Origin: JBJEQG01 sp051881635
GTDB taxonomy: Bacteria; Bacillota; Clostridia; Oscillospirales; Acutalibacteraceae
Length of the DNA: 22,994 bases
Direction: 5' to 3'
Assembly: GCA_051881635.1 (NCBI GenBank)
Contig: JBJEQG010000044.1
Location: forward strand, 1-22,994
The translations under genes were made by a program, and so were the position numbers. Below the pieces are notes generated by a model. That model saw only the letters and a list, made by a program, of their open reading frames with translations. It had not been told where the DNA came from and did not search any database. Every line of letters begins with the position of its first letter. The stretch's first letter is position 1. Below are positions 6,586 through 14,587 of the stretch, piece after piece.

Positions 6586-9500
6586 ATGACGGAATTATCA
6601 GACTATCCAAAATCAGATTGTGTCAGAGTGTTTGATATTGAAGCAATATCTATACCCATAGTTTATAATAAATATGGTGATTATGACCCAAACGGAATGA
6701 TGTATGTGCTGAAAAAGGATTCCGAAAGAATTCAGCGTGAAGCAAAAGAAAATTTTGCCCTTAACCCTCCACAACCGTATAAAGATGTACAACCTCTTGT
6801 CATAAGAGCAAATGTTGGTGATGAAATACAGGTTAATTTCTATAACAAACTTGACAGAAGAGTGTCTATCCATGTTCAGGGATTGAAATATAATGTTTTA
6901 ACTTCCGACGGTGCAGAGGTAGGATATAATCCCGATACAACCACAAGAGATTTTATCCGTTATACTTGGTATGCGGAAAAAGAGGGTGTTTATTTATTTT
7001 CTGATATGGGCGATACAAGAAGTAATGAGGAAGGAACAAATGTTCACGGCTTATTTGGTGCAATTATAATTGAAAAACCGCAGTCAAAATGGTTTGACCC
7101 CATAACAGGAGAAGAAATCGAAAGCGGATTGTTTGCCGATATTTATAATCCGGCAAGTCTTGCTTTTCGTGAATACGCAGTGTTTTTCCATGATGAACTC
7201 GAAATCAAAAATAAAGACGGCGAACAGCCGATTGACCCCCACACGGGACTTCCAAACGGGACAACCGCTATAAGTTACCGCTCAGAGCCGATGAGAAACC
7301 GTTTGCTTCTTGGACATGACCATGACCATACGGTAACTGATGAAGATATTTCAATGAGTTCATGGTCTTACGGTGACCCCGCACCGCCCATTTTGAGAGC
7401 CTATGTTGGAGATCCGTCAAAAATAAGGCTTATTCATGGTGGCGTAAAAGAAACTCATGTTTTCCATTTGCATAATCATCAATGGAAACTTGAACCAAAT
7501 GACCCAAAATCAACAATTATTGATTCTATCTCAATCAGCCCTCAGGAATGTTATACACTTGATATTCTGTACGGTGCAGGAAGTTTTACCAAAATGATAG
7601 GTGACGCTATATTCCACTGCCACCTTTATCCGCATTTTCATGAGGGTATGTGGACGCTTTGGAGGATATTTGACAGGCTTGAAGACGGCACGGGAAAATA
7701 TCCGGACGGAACACCGATAGAAAGGTTAATTCCGTTGAAGGACAGACCTTGTCCACCTGAAAAAGATTTTCTTCATCCAGGATATCCCAATTTCATAAAT
7801 GGCGAATTTGGTGAAAGACCACTGCAACCGCCTTTTGGAATTATAGATAAAAACGGTGAAAATAAAATTTTTCCAACATTAAAAGAATTTGCGAATTTTG
7901 TTCCGAATTTTGCTCCAGGTGCATTGTATTCGGAAACCTGTCCCTGCAAAAAGTGCAAAGATGTAAAGGTGTTTGAACTTGCCATAGTACAAGCCAATAT
8001 TGTTTATAACCGTTATGGTTGGTATGACCCTCAGGGCAGATTTTTTGTGTTGAAAGAGGAAATAGAACGGCATGGAACACTTGACAACTATCTTGAAAAA
8101 GTCAACAGCGGTAAAATCAAACCCCAGCCACTTGTAATTCGTGCAAATGCAGGAGATTGTATAGAAATCCGAATGACGAATTTTTTGCCTGAATTTATTG
8201 AAGAAACACCGTTCCAATTAAAGACTCTGACAGATATTGCCGGATTTCACATTCATCTTGTCAAGTTTGATACGATTGTATCAGACGGTGCGGCAAACGG
8301 TTGGAATAATATTGCAGGTGCCAGAAAATATGAAACCCTGATAGAACGGTTTAATGCCAATGAAGAACTGAATACAGTATTTTTTCATGACCACCTGTTT
8401 GCAAATTCTCATCAGCAGCACGGACTATTCGGTGCATTGATTGTTGAACCTGCCGGTTCTGTTTTCCTCAATCCGAAAAACGGCAGACCACTGTCAAGCG
8501 GAGCGAATGCTGTAATAAAAAGAGCTGACGGAAGTTCGTACCGTGAATTTGCAATGTTTGTTCATGATTTTGCATTACTATTTGATAAAGATAATAAACC
8601 TTTAAATCCGCCCGAACACCCCGGCTCAGCCGATGACCCGGGTGTAATGGGAATAAGCTACCGTTGCGAACCTATGATAGAGCGTCTTAATAAGAAGAAT
8701 GACCCGTCGCATATTTTCAGTTCAAAAAAGTACGGTGACCCTGCAACGCCGATACTTGAAACCTATCCGGGAGACCCGATTGTGATTCGACTGCTTGACG
8801 GGGCCCACGAAGAACAGCACGCATTTAATATAAACGGAATGTCATGGCGTAAGGAAATAACAGACCCTGTGTCGCCAATCGTGCAGGAACAGACCATAGG
8901 TATTTCAGAGGCATTTAATATTAAAATAGATGAGCATTACAATGCAGGTGATTATCTGTATTATTTCGGCGGTATAGATGATTTGTGGCTTGGCTTGTGG
9001 GGAATAATCCGAGCATACAAGTGCAGACAAAAGCATTTGCTTCCATTGTGCAATAAAAACAAACCTGTTCCAAAGCCTGTCTGTCCGCCCGAAGGTGCAG
9101 TTGTTCGCAAGTTTGAAATAGCGGCAATACAAACCAATATCGAGTATAACCGATACGGTGACCACGACCCAGAAGGCATGGTTTTTGTTCCTCTTGAATA
9201 TGCGGAAGATGTAAAATGCGGCAAAAGAAATCCTGTTCCGCTGATACTCAGGGCAAACGCAGGAGATTGGATTGAAGTAACGCTTTATAATATGTTTGAC
9301 AAACCGGTTAAATATCACGACTATCCCTCTGTTCCGTTGGATATGTACCACAAGCCGTCAAACAGAGTTTCATTAAGTCCTCAATTTCTTAAATTCTGTC
9401 CGATATGCTCGTCTGGTGTCAATGTAGGTTATAATAAGGCAGAGCAAACAGTCGGACCGGGTGAATGTATAAAATATCTGTGGTATGCAGATAAAGAATA

Positions 9501-10269
9501 CGGCACTTGTTTGCTTAACTCGTTTGGAGATTTAAGGAATCATCGTTATCATGGTCTGTTTGGTGCAATTATTATTGAACCTCCCGCCGCAAAGTATTAT
9601 CATAATATTTTCAGTATAAAGAAAAACTATGAGGAGCAGTCTGTAATAACAGCTCCGGGAACAAAGTCATTCAGGGAATTTGTTTTGTTTGCACACAATG
9701 GTATCAGATTGCTTGATAAAAAAGGAAATTTGATAAAAACAACCGAACAGGGAAATGAAGGTGCACATGGTGCTCCCGACCATGAGGATACGGGAGAAAA
9801 AGGTTATAACTACCGCAGTGAGCGTTTTTTCAACAGACTACAATGTATTCCGATTATCAGCAAGATATTTAGTTCAAATGTTCACGGCGATCCGGCAACA
9901 CCGATTTTAAAAGCCTATGCAGGTGAAAGGGTAATTATCAGATTGCTTATGCCTGCCGATAAACCAAGAAATATAAGTTTTGTAATGCACGGTCATACTT
10001 GGCTTGCACAGCCAGATGATCCGTTTTCAACCATAATTTCTGCACAAGGTGCTGTTAGTGTTGGCGGTGTTTATAACATTGAACTTCTAAACGGTGCTTC
10101 TGAAATCACCGGTGACTATTTATATCGTTCAGGCTCATTAAGATGGGATGTAGAATCAGGAATGTGGGGAATTTTTCGTGTTATGAATCGCAGTATTAAA
10201 TACCGCTGTGAAAATATGTGCAGAAATATCGGCCATTGGTGGGAAAAACATTGGTATGATAAATATTAA
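6586..10269 (+). CDS. Six-cupredoxin multicopper oxidase, MnxG-like
   Basis: A 1227-aa protein built from three similar two-cupredoxin units (about residues 10-390, 465-820 and 840-1205). Each starts with an 'A-I-q-x-N-I-x-Y-N-r-Y-G-x-x-D-P-x-G' block and includes HGLFGAxIIEP. Copper ligands are confined to the middle: HVFHLHNH (291-298) and HCHLYPHFHEGM (344-355: type 1 Cys345, His350, Met355) in domain 2, and HIH (555-557) plus HDH (601-603) in domain 3. Together these are all four classical multicopper oxidase motifs, so a trinuclear cluster between domains 2 and 3 is inferred. Domains 1, 4, 5 and 6 have lost ligands. No signal peptide is seen. Length and plan resemble the Bacillus spore Mn oxidase MnxG; the family usually oxidises a metal or phenol with O2. 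AGGGAG at 6571-6576 sets the ATG. It is transcribed alone, with a terminator downstream. Confidence 0.85.
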   Translation: MTELSDYPKSDCVRVFDIEAISIPIVYNKYGDYDPNGMMYVLKKDSERIQREAKENFALNPPQPYKDVQPLVIRANVGDEIQVNFYNKLDRRVSIHVQGLKYNVLTSDGAEVGYNPDTTTRDFIRYTWYAEKEGVYLFSDMGDTRSNEEGTNVHGLFGAIIIEKPQSKWFDPITGEEIESGLFADIYNPASLAFREYAVFFHDELEIKNKDGEQPIDPHTGLPNGTTAISYRSEPMRNRLLLGHDHDHTVTDEDISMSSWSYGDPAPPILRAYVGDPSKIRLIHGGVKETHVFHLHNHQWKLEPNDPKSTIIDSISISPQECYTLDILYGAGSFTKMIGDAIFHCHLYPHFHEGMWTLWRIFDRLEDGTGKYPDGTPIERLIPLKDRPCPPEKDFLHPGYPNFINGEFGERPLQPPFGIIDKNGENKIFPTLKEFANFVPNFAPGALYSETCPCKKCKDVKVFELAIVQANIVYNRYGWYDPQGRFFVLKEEIERHGTLDNYLEKVNSGKIKPQPLVIRANAGDCIEIRMTNFLPEFIEETPFQLKTLTDIAGFHIHLVKFDTIVSDGAANGWNNIAGARKYETLIERFNANEELNTVFFHDHLFANSHQQHGLFGALIVEPAGSVFLNPKNGRPLSSGANAVIKRADGSSYREFAMFVHDFALLFDKDNKPLNPPEHPGSADDPGVMGISYRCEPMIERLNKKNDPSHIFSSKKYGDPATPILETYPGDPIVIRLLDGAHEEQHAFNINGMSWRKEITDPVSPIVQEQTIGISEAFNIKIDEHYNAGDYLYYFGGIDDLWLGLWGIIRAYKCRQKHLLPLCNKNKPVPKPVCPPEGAVVRKFEIAAIQTNIEYNRYGDHDPEGMVFVPLEYAEDVKCGKRNPVPLILRANAGDWIEVTLYNMFDKPVKYHDYPSVPLDMYHKPSNRVSLSPQFLKFCPICSSGVNVGYNKAEQTVGPGECIKYLWYADKEYGTCLLNSFGDLRNHRYHGLFGAIIIEPPAAKYYHNIFSIKKNYEEQSVITAPGTKSFREFVLFAHNGIRLLDKKGNLIKTTEQGNEGAHGAPDHEDTGEKGYNYRSERFFNRLQCIPIISKIFSSNVHGDPATPILKAYAGERVIIRLLMPADKPRNISFVMHGHTWLAQPDDPFSTIISAQGAVSVGGVYNIELLNGASEITGDYLYRSGSLRWDVESGMWGIFRVMNRSIKYRCENMCRNIGHWWEKHWYDKY

Positions 10270-10339
10270 GTGTTTGTCACAAATTTAATAAAATAAAAAA
10301 TTCGGTCATGTCTTGCCATAAGTTCCTTTTTGCACATCA

Positions 10340-10379
10340 AAAAAAGCTAACAGGTTTTGTTCTGTTAGCTTTTTTATTG
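10340..10379 (+). terminator. Terminator after multicopper oxidase
   Basis: A 14-bp perfect stem (10340-10353 with 10362-10375; core AGCTAACAG/CTGTTAGCT), loop GTTTTGTT, with the T run forming the end of the stem. It lies 70 bases past the stop codon. Confidence 0.85.
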
Positions 10380-10400
10380 TATCGATTTAGCATGAAAAAA

Positions 10401-10574
10401 CCACCACTTGAAACGGTGGAATAAAAATCTTTAGATAGAAGTGTACAAAAAAGTCCTCCAATGGTATAATAAAAGTGGGTTTGGCAACCACATAAACCAA
10501 AGGAGGACAATGTCATGAATTCTGAGTTTCTTTTCTTTTGTGCAAATTTTTATTTTTGCTCATTTATAGTATAA
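10401..10574 (+). mobile_element. Probable insertion-sequence leader remnant
   Basis: Between the multicopper oxidase terminator and the acyltransferase gene lies a stretch that looks like the front end of a transposase unit without its gene. It has a small hairpin CCACC/GGTGG (10401-10405, 10415-10419), a TGTACA...TATAAT promoter-like pair (10442-10447, 10465-10470, 17-base spacing), and an inverted repeat GTCCTCC (10453-10459) / GGAGGAC (10502-10508). The second arm doubles as a ribosome binding site for an ATG at 10515 that opens only a 19-codon frame ending at 10574. I cannot name the family; the call is inference from layout. Confidence 0.35.
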
Positions 10575-10575
10575 T
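10570..10575 (+). promoter_or_regulatory. Possible -10 box for acyltransferase gene
   Basis: TATAAT at 10570-10575, about 45 bases before the ATG at 10620. The -35 side is AT-rich with no good TTGACA at standard spacing, so this is a weak or activator-dependent promoter candidate. Confidence 0.35.
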
Positions 10576-10619
10576 AATTTTAAGTTATAAAATGTTTATT
10601 ATTGGAGGTATAAGCCAAA

Positions 10620-11696
10620 ATGCGAAAATACTATATAGACAATTTGAGAATTTTCTGCATATTATTGTTATTTCCGTATCATACAGCAATGATTTTTAAT
10701 GCTTGGGGAGAACAATTTTATATCCACGGCAATTCTTTAAGCTGTCTTACCTTACCTATGAGCTTAATTTATCCTTGGTGGATGAACTTATTATTTACGA
10801 TTGCAGGTATTTCCGCAGCTTACTCACTAAAAAAACGCAGTCTTAAAGAATTTGCAAAGGAACGATTCAAAAAACTGCTGATACCGTTTTTGGCTGGAAT
10901 AATTCTTATTATTCCGGTGCAGTCGTATATCGCAGATGTATTTCATAATAATTACAATGGTGGTTACTTTGAACATTATAAAATATTTTTCACAAGATTT
11001 ACCGATTTAACTGGTTATGATGGTGGATTCACACCTGCTCATATGTGGTTTATGCTTTATCTGTTTATCATTTCAATGATTATTCTTCCGATTATTTCCT
11101 TTTTCAATAGAAGAAAATTAAAAATTTCAGGCACTAAAATTAAATTACTACATATTTTACCTTTATTTCTTATAATATTATTGATGACTCCAATATTAGA
11201 AATCAGTGGCAAAAGCTTTGGAGAAGCCTTTGCCTGTTTTTTAATAGGCTTTTTCTTGCTTAGTATTGATGAAATTCAAGATTTATTAGAAAAAAATTGC
11301 TTACTGCTAACTTTTTTATTTGTGGGGATATTATGTGCACATAGCTTACTGATAATAAGCGGTATGCAAAGCGGAATATTATGGGATATAGAATATCGAA
11401 TTTTCGTCTGGTTTGGAATTTTGGCTTTTCTGGGCTTAGGAAAAAGATTTTTGAATAAGACAAACAAATTATTGAAATATTTATCTCAATCAGCTTTTCC
11501 ATTATACTTTTTTCATCAATCAATATTAGTCATAACGGGATATTGGATTCTAAAATTAAATGTTAATGTGCTAATACAATTTTTACTTATTATGTCCTTA
11601 TCATTTATTGGCTCAGTGCTTTGCTATGAAATCTTCCGAAAGTTCAGAGTAACCTGTTTCTTATTTGGAATAAAAAGCAATCATATTGAACATTAA
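10620..11696 (+). CDS. Membrane acyltransferase, acyltransferase-3 family
   Basis: A 358-aa integral membrane protein with about ten hydrophobic segments. It opens with YYIDNLRIFCILLLFPYHTAM: the N-terminal R plus the H in the first membrane helix are the signature of the acyltransferase-3 family (OafA/MdoC-type), which moves acetyl or succinyl groups onto sugars or lipids at the cell surface. A late segment FPLYFFHQSILVITGYW is also typical. The acceptor cannot be predicted. ATG 10620, with GGAGG at 10604-10608. It stands alone; no glycan cluster flanks it, and scraps of mobile DNA lie on both sides, so recent acquisition is possible but unproven. Confidence 0.85.
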   Translation: MRKYYIDNLRIFCILLLFPYHTAMIFNAWGEQFYIHGNSLSCLTLPMSLIYPWWMNLLFTIAGISAAYSLKKRSLKEFAKERFKKLLIPFLAGIILIIPVQSYIADVFHNNYNGGYFEHYKIFFTRFTDLTGYDGGFTPAHMWFMLYLFIISMIILPIISFFNRRKLKISGTKIKLLHILPLFLIILLMTPILEISGKSFGEAFACFLIGFFLLSIDEIQDLLEKNCLLLTFLFVGILCAHSLLIISGMQSGILWDIEYRIFVWFGILAFLGLGKRFLNKTNKLLKYLSQSAFPLYFFHQSILVITGYWILKLNVNVLIQFLLIMSLSFIGSVLCYEIFRKFRVTCFLFGIKSNHIEH

Positions 11697-11746
11697 AAGT
11701 AATGTGAGTTCGATAAATATGCTTGTTCATAATAATTGTAAAAGTA

Positions 11747-11848
11747 GTGGCAAAGAATGTTAAGTGCTTTGCCCTTAAAGACTTTGAGGCTTATCTTGTT
11801 TGGGACAAAACGGAGCAAAAAATCAAGTTTGAATTTTCCGCAAAATAA
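11747..11848 (+). pseudogene. Short coding scrap, possibly gene 3' end
   Basis: A 33-codon frame (GTG start possible, no ribosome binding site) encodes a peptide ending in VWDKTEQKIKFEFSAK and is followed by a terminator. Its composition is less AT-biased than the flanks and reads like the C-terminus of a lost gene. I do not recognise the parent; it may equally be a chance frame. Confidence 0.3.
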
Positions 11849-11859
11849 TACTTATATAG

Positions 11860-11891
11860 AAGAAACCGAGGAATAGCTCTCGGTTTCTTTG
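11860..11891 (+). terminator. Hairpin terminator upstream of Fic gene
   Basis: AAGAAACCGAG (11860-11870) pairs perfectly with CTCGGTTTCTT (11879-11889), 11 bp with an 8-base loop, followed by a mixed T-rich tail (TGTATTTT). It probably ends transcription from the acyltransferase or the scrap at 11747. Confidence 0.65.
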
Positions 11892-11982
11892 TATTTTAGA
11901 AGCAGGCGGAGGTTGATATTATAGTTATTATTTGATAAGATAAATATAGTAAATAATTTAGATATCTATAAAGGGTGGTTTT

Positions 11983-12801
11983 ATGAGAACATATAATGAT
12001 ATTGATGTGTTAAAAAAGTGCATTGATAAAAAAAGACCATTTGGAGAAGAAATGTTGCAACAGGTCAAAGACTATTATCGTATTGGTTTAACATGGTCTT
12101 CAAATGCTATTGAGGGCAATACTTTAACAGAAAGTGAAACTAAAATATTGTTGGAAGACGGTTTAACAGTAGGGGGGAAACCGTTAAAAGATACTTTTGA
12201 AACTCTTGGTCATGCCAAAGCCTATGATTTTATGTTTACACTGCTACATAAAGACAAAATTACAGAAGATGATATATGTACTATGCACCGTATGTTCTAT
12301 CAGAATATAGAAGCTGAATACGCAGGTAAATACAGAACAACTTCTGTGTTTATTACAGGTTCAAGATATCCCGTATGTGAAACCGAAAAAATCCCATACG
12401 AAATGGAAAAACTTTTTCAATGGGCTGACAAGAAAAGAAACAACTTTCATCCTGTTGAATTTGCTGCTTTGTTCCACGAAAAGTTAGTGTTTATACATCC
12501 GTTTAAAGACGGAAATGGACGCATCTCACGCCTTGCTATGAATACGGCTTTGATACAAAAGGGATATTTGCCTGCTATCATACCGCCTATTCTTCGTACG
12601 ACATATATTCAATCGTTGGAGAAAGCACACAAAGATGATACTACATTCTTAGAATTTATATCAGAGCGTGTATTTGAATCAGAAAAAGATTTTATGCGAT
12701 TGCTAAATCTACCATTACCCAGTCAAATTCAACCTGAAAAGGCAGAAATTCCTGACTATTTGAAAGATGTCGATAATAAGCCGCACCGCCCAAGAAGATA
12801 A
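11983..12801 (+). CDS. Fic family protein, class II (N-terminal inhibitory helix)
   Basis: A 272-aa cytosolic protein. The catalytic motif HPFKDGNGRISR is complete at residues 172-183 (H172 general base, anion-binding GNGR), as in Fic enzymes that AMPylate target proteins with ATP. The auto-inhibitory motif [S/T]xxxE[G/N] is present near the N-terminus as S40-N-A-I-E44-G, just after a helix, so this is a class II Fic protein whose glutamate is expected to block the ATP site until released. ATG 11983, with AAGGGTGG at 11971-11978. No antitoxin gene is adjacent, which suits self-inhibition. It could act in stress signalling or as a toxin-like regulator; the target is not visible. It is monocistronic, with a terminator at 12893. 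Confidence 0.9.
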   Translation: MRTYNDIDVLKKCIDKKRPFGEEMLQQVKDYYRIGLTWSSNAIEGNTLTESETKILLEDGLTVGGKPLKDTFETLGHAKAYDFMFTLLHKDKITEDDICTMHRMFYQNIEAEYAGKYRTTSVFITGSRYPVCETEKIPYEMEKLFQWADKKRNNFHPVEFAALFHEKLVFIHPFKDGNGRISRLAMNTALIQKGYLPAIIPPILRTTYIQSLEKAHKDDTTFLEFISERVFESEKDFMRLLNLPLPSQIQPEKAEIPDYLKDVDNKPHRPRR

Positions 12802-12808
12802 TCATAAA

Positions 12809-12838
12809 TTAACTTGTTGTGTTATCATAACAGGTTAA
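12809..12838. repeat. Inverted repeat after Fic gene
   Basis: TTAACTTGTT (12809-12818) pairs with AACAGGTTAA (12829-12838) with one G-U, around a 10-base loop that is itself part of TGTTATCATAACA. There is no T run, so it is more likely an mRNA 3' stabiliser or a protein-binding palindrome than a terminator. Confidence 0.4.
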
Positions 12839-12892
12839 ATTAAAACGATAAAATTTTTGATTTCCATAGAAGTCAGGAATTTTAATATAATG

Positions 12893-12923
12893 AAGCATTT
12901 ACAGAAATGTAGGTGCTTTTTTT
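12893..12923 (+). terminator. GAAA-tetraloop terminator
   Basis: The stem 12893-12903 with 12908-12918 (11 pairs, two of them G-U) closes a GAAA tetraloop and is followed by a T run to 12923. It is a good factor-independent terminator about 90 bases past the Fic gene. Confidence 0.75.
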
Positions 12924-12956
12924 ATTGCCTAAAAACAGAAAGGAAAAGATTATACG

Positions 12957-13040
12957 GTGTATGAAAATTACACCAAAGAGAAAATTAAACAGACAATGAA
13001 CAAATTATTAACAACTTCTGGATCAATACGCCATATTTAG
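12957..13040 (+). other. Possible 27-codon open frame or gene scrap
   Basis: The GTG at 12957, behind AAAGGA-like bases near 12940, opens a short lysine-rich, hydrophilic frame (VYENYTKEKIKQTMNKLL...) ending at TAG 13038-13040. It looks like the front of a truncated gene. There is no homology I can name and it may be meaningless. The whole 12802-13366 gap otherwise holds the two inverted repeats/terminators, the promoter at 13072 and the transposase remnant. Confidence 0.2.
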
Positions 13041-13071
13041 TTAAAATAGACATATTTATATTCAGAAATAT

Positions 13072-13106
13072 TTGACAAATTGGATATTTAATGCTATAAT
13101 TAGCAT
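13072..13106 (+). promoter_or_regulatory. Perfect sigma-A promoter with palindrome over the -10 box
   Basis: TTGACA (13072-13077), exactly 17 bases, TATAAT (13095-13100): a perfect consensus promoter. The -10 lies inside the palindrome ATGCTA-TAAT-TAGCAT (13091-13106), a candidate operator for a repressor. It is the best promoter upstream of the fibre operon (first start 13367) and no terminator is seen between them. It may have arrived with the transposase remnant that follows it. Confidence 0.72.
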
Positions 13107-13138
13107 GAATTTGATAAAAAAATAGAAGTAAAAGGAAG

Positions 13139-13289
13139 AAAATCTGCCCTGAATTTGGTGTAATGAAGTTATGCAGCAAAAATCAACCAAAAGAAAGGAC
13201 AGATTTTTATATAAGAACTATTAACAATATTTTGTGATGTAGATGATTTTTTCAAAGCATACAAGGATTACTATAAAACACACTTTTAG
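13139..13289 (+). pseudogene. Decayed IS982-like transposase N-terminus
   Basis: The frame 13215-13289 reads E-L-L-T-I-F-C-D-V-D-D-F-F-K-A-Y-K-D-Y-Y, the kind of N-terminus seen in IS982-family DDE transposases ('LLTIFCDVDDFC'). The start codon is gone (a TAA sits directly before the Glu codon) and a TAG ends the frame after 24 codons, so it cannot be functional. The upstream segments AAAATCTG (13139-13146) and CAGATTTT (13200-13207) are inverted repeats and likely belong to the same element's leader. The rest of the element is missing. Confidence 0.5.
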
Positions 13290-13366
13290 TTTATCCCATT
13301 ACAGAATATTCAAACAGTTATCTTGTATTTTTGGAATTACTTTAATTATATAAAGGAGTGTTAAAG

Positions 13367-14005
13367 TTGAGCAAAAAGAAAAAATTAAGCATTTTGGTCG
13401 TTTCATTGCTGATTGTTATTTCCATATGTATGGGTATTGTTTTGGCTTTCCTTATCCAAAATACTGAAAAGCGTGTGAACATATTTACATTCGGAAATGC
13501 AAACATAGATCTTACCGAAAAAGAATGGGATAAGCTCACAAGAGAGGAACGAATAGTTTATCCCGGCAAAGAAGTTACGAAAGATCCAAAAGTAAAAAAT
13601 ACAGGTGCAACCAATATATACGCTTATATAGAAATAAAAATTCCCTGTGCAACTGTTCATACGGTCGATACTGATGAAGATGGTAAAGAAATTATTAAGG
13701 AAGCCACACATAGTGAACTTTTTAGCTATAATGTAAATTCAGGCTGGGAGCTTATCAAACAACAAGAAGACAATAACAATAAAATATATGTATATGCATA
13801 TACGGAAAAGGTGCTTGCACCAAATGAAGAAACCAATAATCTTTTTGATAAAGTGAAATTTTTGAATATTGTAGAGGGACAGCTTGAAAAAGACACCGAA
13901 CTTGATATATCCGTAAGTGCATATGCCATTCAATCCGATTATCTGAACGAAACAGGAGACACATTAAAAGAGAAAATGACTGACGCTTATTCAAAGATAA
14001 AGTAA
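13367..14005 (+). CDS. Small SipW-class secreted protein, TasA/camelysin-like
   Basis: A 212-aa exported protein. After a lysine-rich start (SKKKK) a hydrophobic segment (about residues 7-27) leads to a region reading FLIQNTEKRVNIFTFGNANIDLTE. This is the pattern of SipW-dependent substrates, where 'AYFTD...NxFTxG' follows the membrane segment. The rest is beta-rich with a 'VKNTGATNIYAYIEI' strand typical of TasA/camelysin folds. Start: TTG at 13367 with AAAGGAG at 13352-13358; the in-frame GTG at 13358 sits in the ribosome binding site and is rejected. The next gene begins 23 bases later. Expected to be cleaved by the SipW-like peptidase at 22282 and to act outside the cell, likely as a minor fibre subunit or assembly starter. 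Function is inferred. Confidence 0.8.
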   Translation: MSKKKKLSILVVSLLIVISICMGIVLAFLIQNTEKRVNIFTFGNANIDLTEKEWDKLTREERIVYPGKEVTKDPKVKNTGATNIYAYIEIKIPCATVHTVDTDEDGKEIIKEATHSELFSYNVNSGWELIKQQEDNNNKIYVYAYTEKVLAPNEETNNLFDKVKFLNIVEGQLEKDTELDISVSAYAIQSDYLNETGDTLKEKMTDAYSKIK

Positions 14006-14028
14006 ATAAGCAATGAGGAGAGATAAAA

Positions 14029-14574
14029 ATGAAAAACAAAAGCAAAATAATTATTGTATTGATTTTGTGTGTCACTCTATGTGCTACATCTTTTACGCTC
14101 ACCTACTCTTACCTTATTGCACAGGACAACTCTGTAAATACATTCATTGTTGGTGAAAATACAGTGGAGATTACGGAAGACTATGAACCGCCGAAAAAAC
14201 TATCTCCCGGTATTGAGTTTAAAAAAGAACCGTCAGTAAAAAATACGGGCAATCTTCCTTGCTTTGTCCGTATAAGAGTGGATTTTTCCGATAGCAGAGC
14301 TGAGGAATTTTGTGAGCCTCTTGATATTGATACAGAAAACTGGGAATATGATGCATCAAGCAGATATTATCTTTACAATCATATTTTACAAGTTGGAGAA
14401 AAAACGCCGCCACTGTTTACAACAGTTAAACTGAAAACGCAGAAAGAGGATGGAACGGAATATACGGAGCAGGATATGTTGGATTTTGATATTCTTATAT
14501 ATGCAGAGTCTGTACAACAAGGTGACTGTACAGCTGATGAATACTCAACTGTATGGTCAAGATACGAACAGTAA
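14029..14574 (+). CDS. Second small SipW-class secreted protein
   Basis: A 181-aa exported protein, related in plan to its upstream neighbour. It has a basic N-terminus (MKNKSK), a hydrophobic segment to about residue 27, then TYSYLIAQDNSVNTFIVGEN, matching the SipW-class 'aYf...vNtFtvG' motif. Next comes PGIEFKKEPSVKNTGNLPCFVRIRV, parallel to YPGKEVTKDPKVKNTGATNIYAYIEI in the first protein, so the two share a domain. ATG 14029 with GAGGAG at 14015-14020. Its stop (14572-14574) touches the ribosome binding site of the giant adhesin gene, pointing to translational coupling. Probably a surface fibre minor subunit that pairs with the first protein or the adhesin; no direct evidence of partner choice. 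Two cysteines in the mature part could form a disulfide. Confidence 0.8.
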   Translation: MKNKSKIIIVLILCVTLCATSFTLTYSYLIAQDNSVNTFIVGENTVEITEDYEPPKKLSPGIEFKKEPSVKNTGNLPCFVRIRVDFSDSRAEEFCEPLDIDTENWEYDASSRYYLYNHILQVGEKTPPLFTTVKLKTQKEDGTEYTEQDMLDFDILIYAESVQQGDCTADEYSTVWSRYEQ

Positions 14575-14587
14575 GGAGATGAATGTT

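Noticed and set aside
8905..9351. 148-codon minus-strand frame inside the multicopper oxidase gene
   Set aside because: The opposite strand carries clearly conserved cupredoxin sequence in an intact gene; no ribosome binding site or domain is seen for the minus-strand frame.
13323..13351. TTGTAT...TTATAT as promoter immediately before the first fibre gene
   Set aside because: Its transcription start would fall at or beyond the ribosome binding site at 13352-13358, leaving no leader; the perfect promoter at 13072 is preferred.
13139..13366. A functional insertion sequence
   Set aside because: Only an N-terminal transposase stretch without a start codon and with an early stop is present; the catalytic DDE part and right end are missing.
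14450..14587. Longer N-terminus for the giant adhesin beginning at 14450
   Set aside because: It overlaps the end of the upstream gene in another frame and would bury the signal peptide; a good ribosome binding site precedes 14588.
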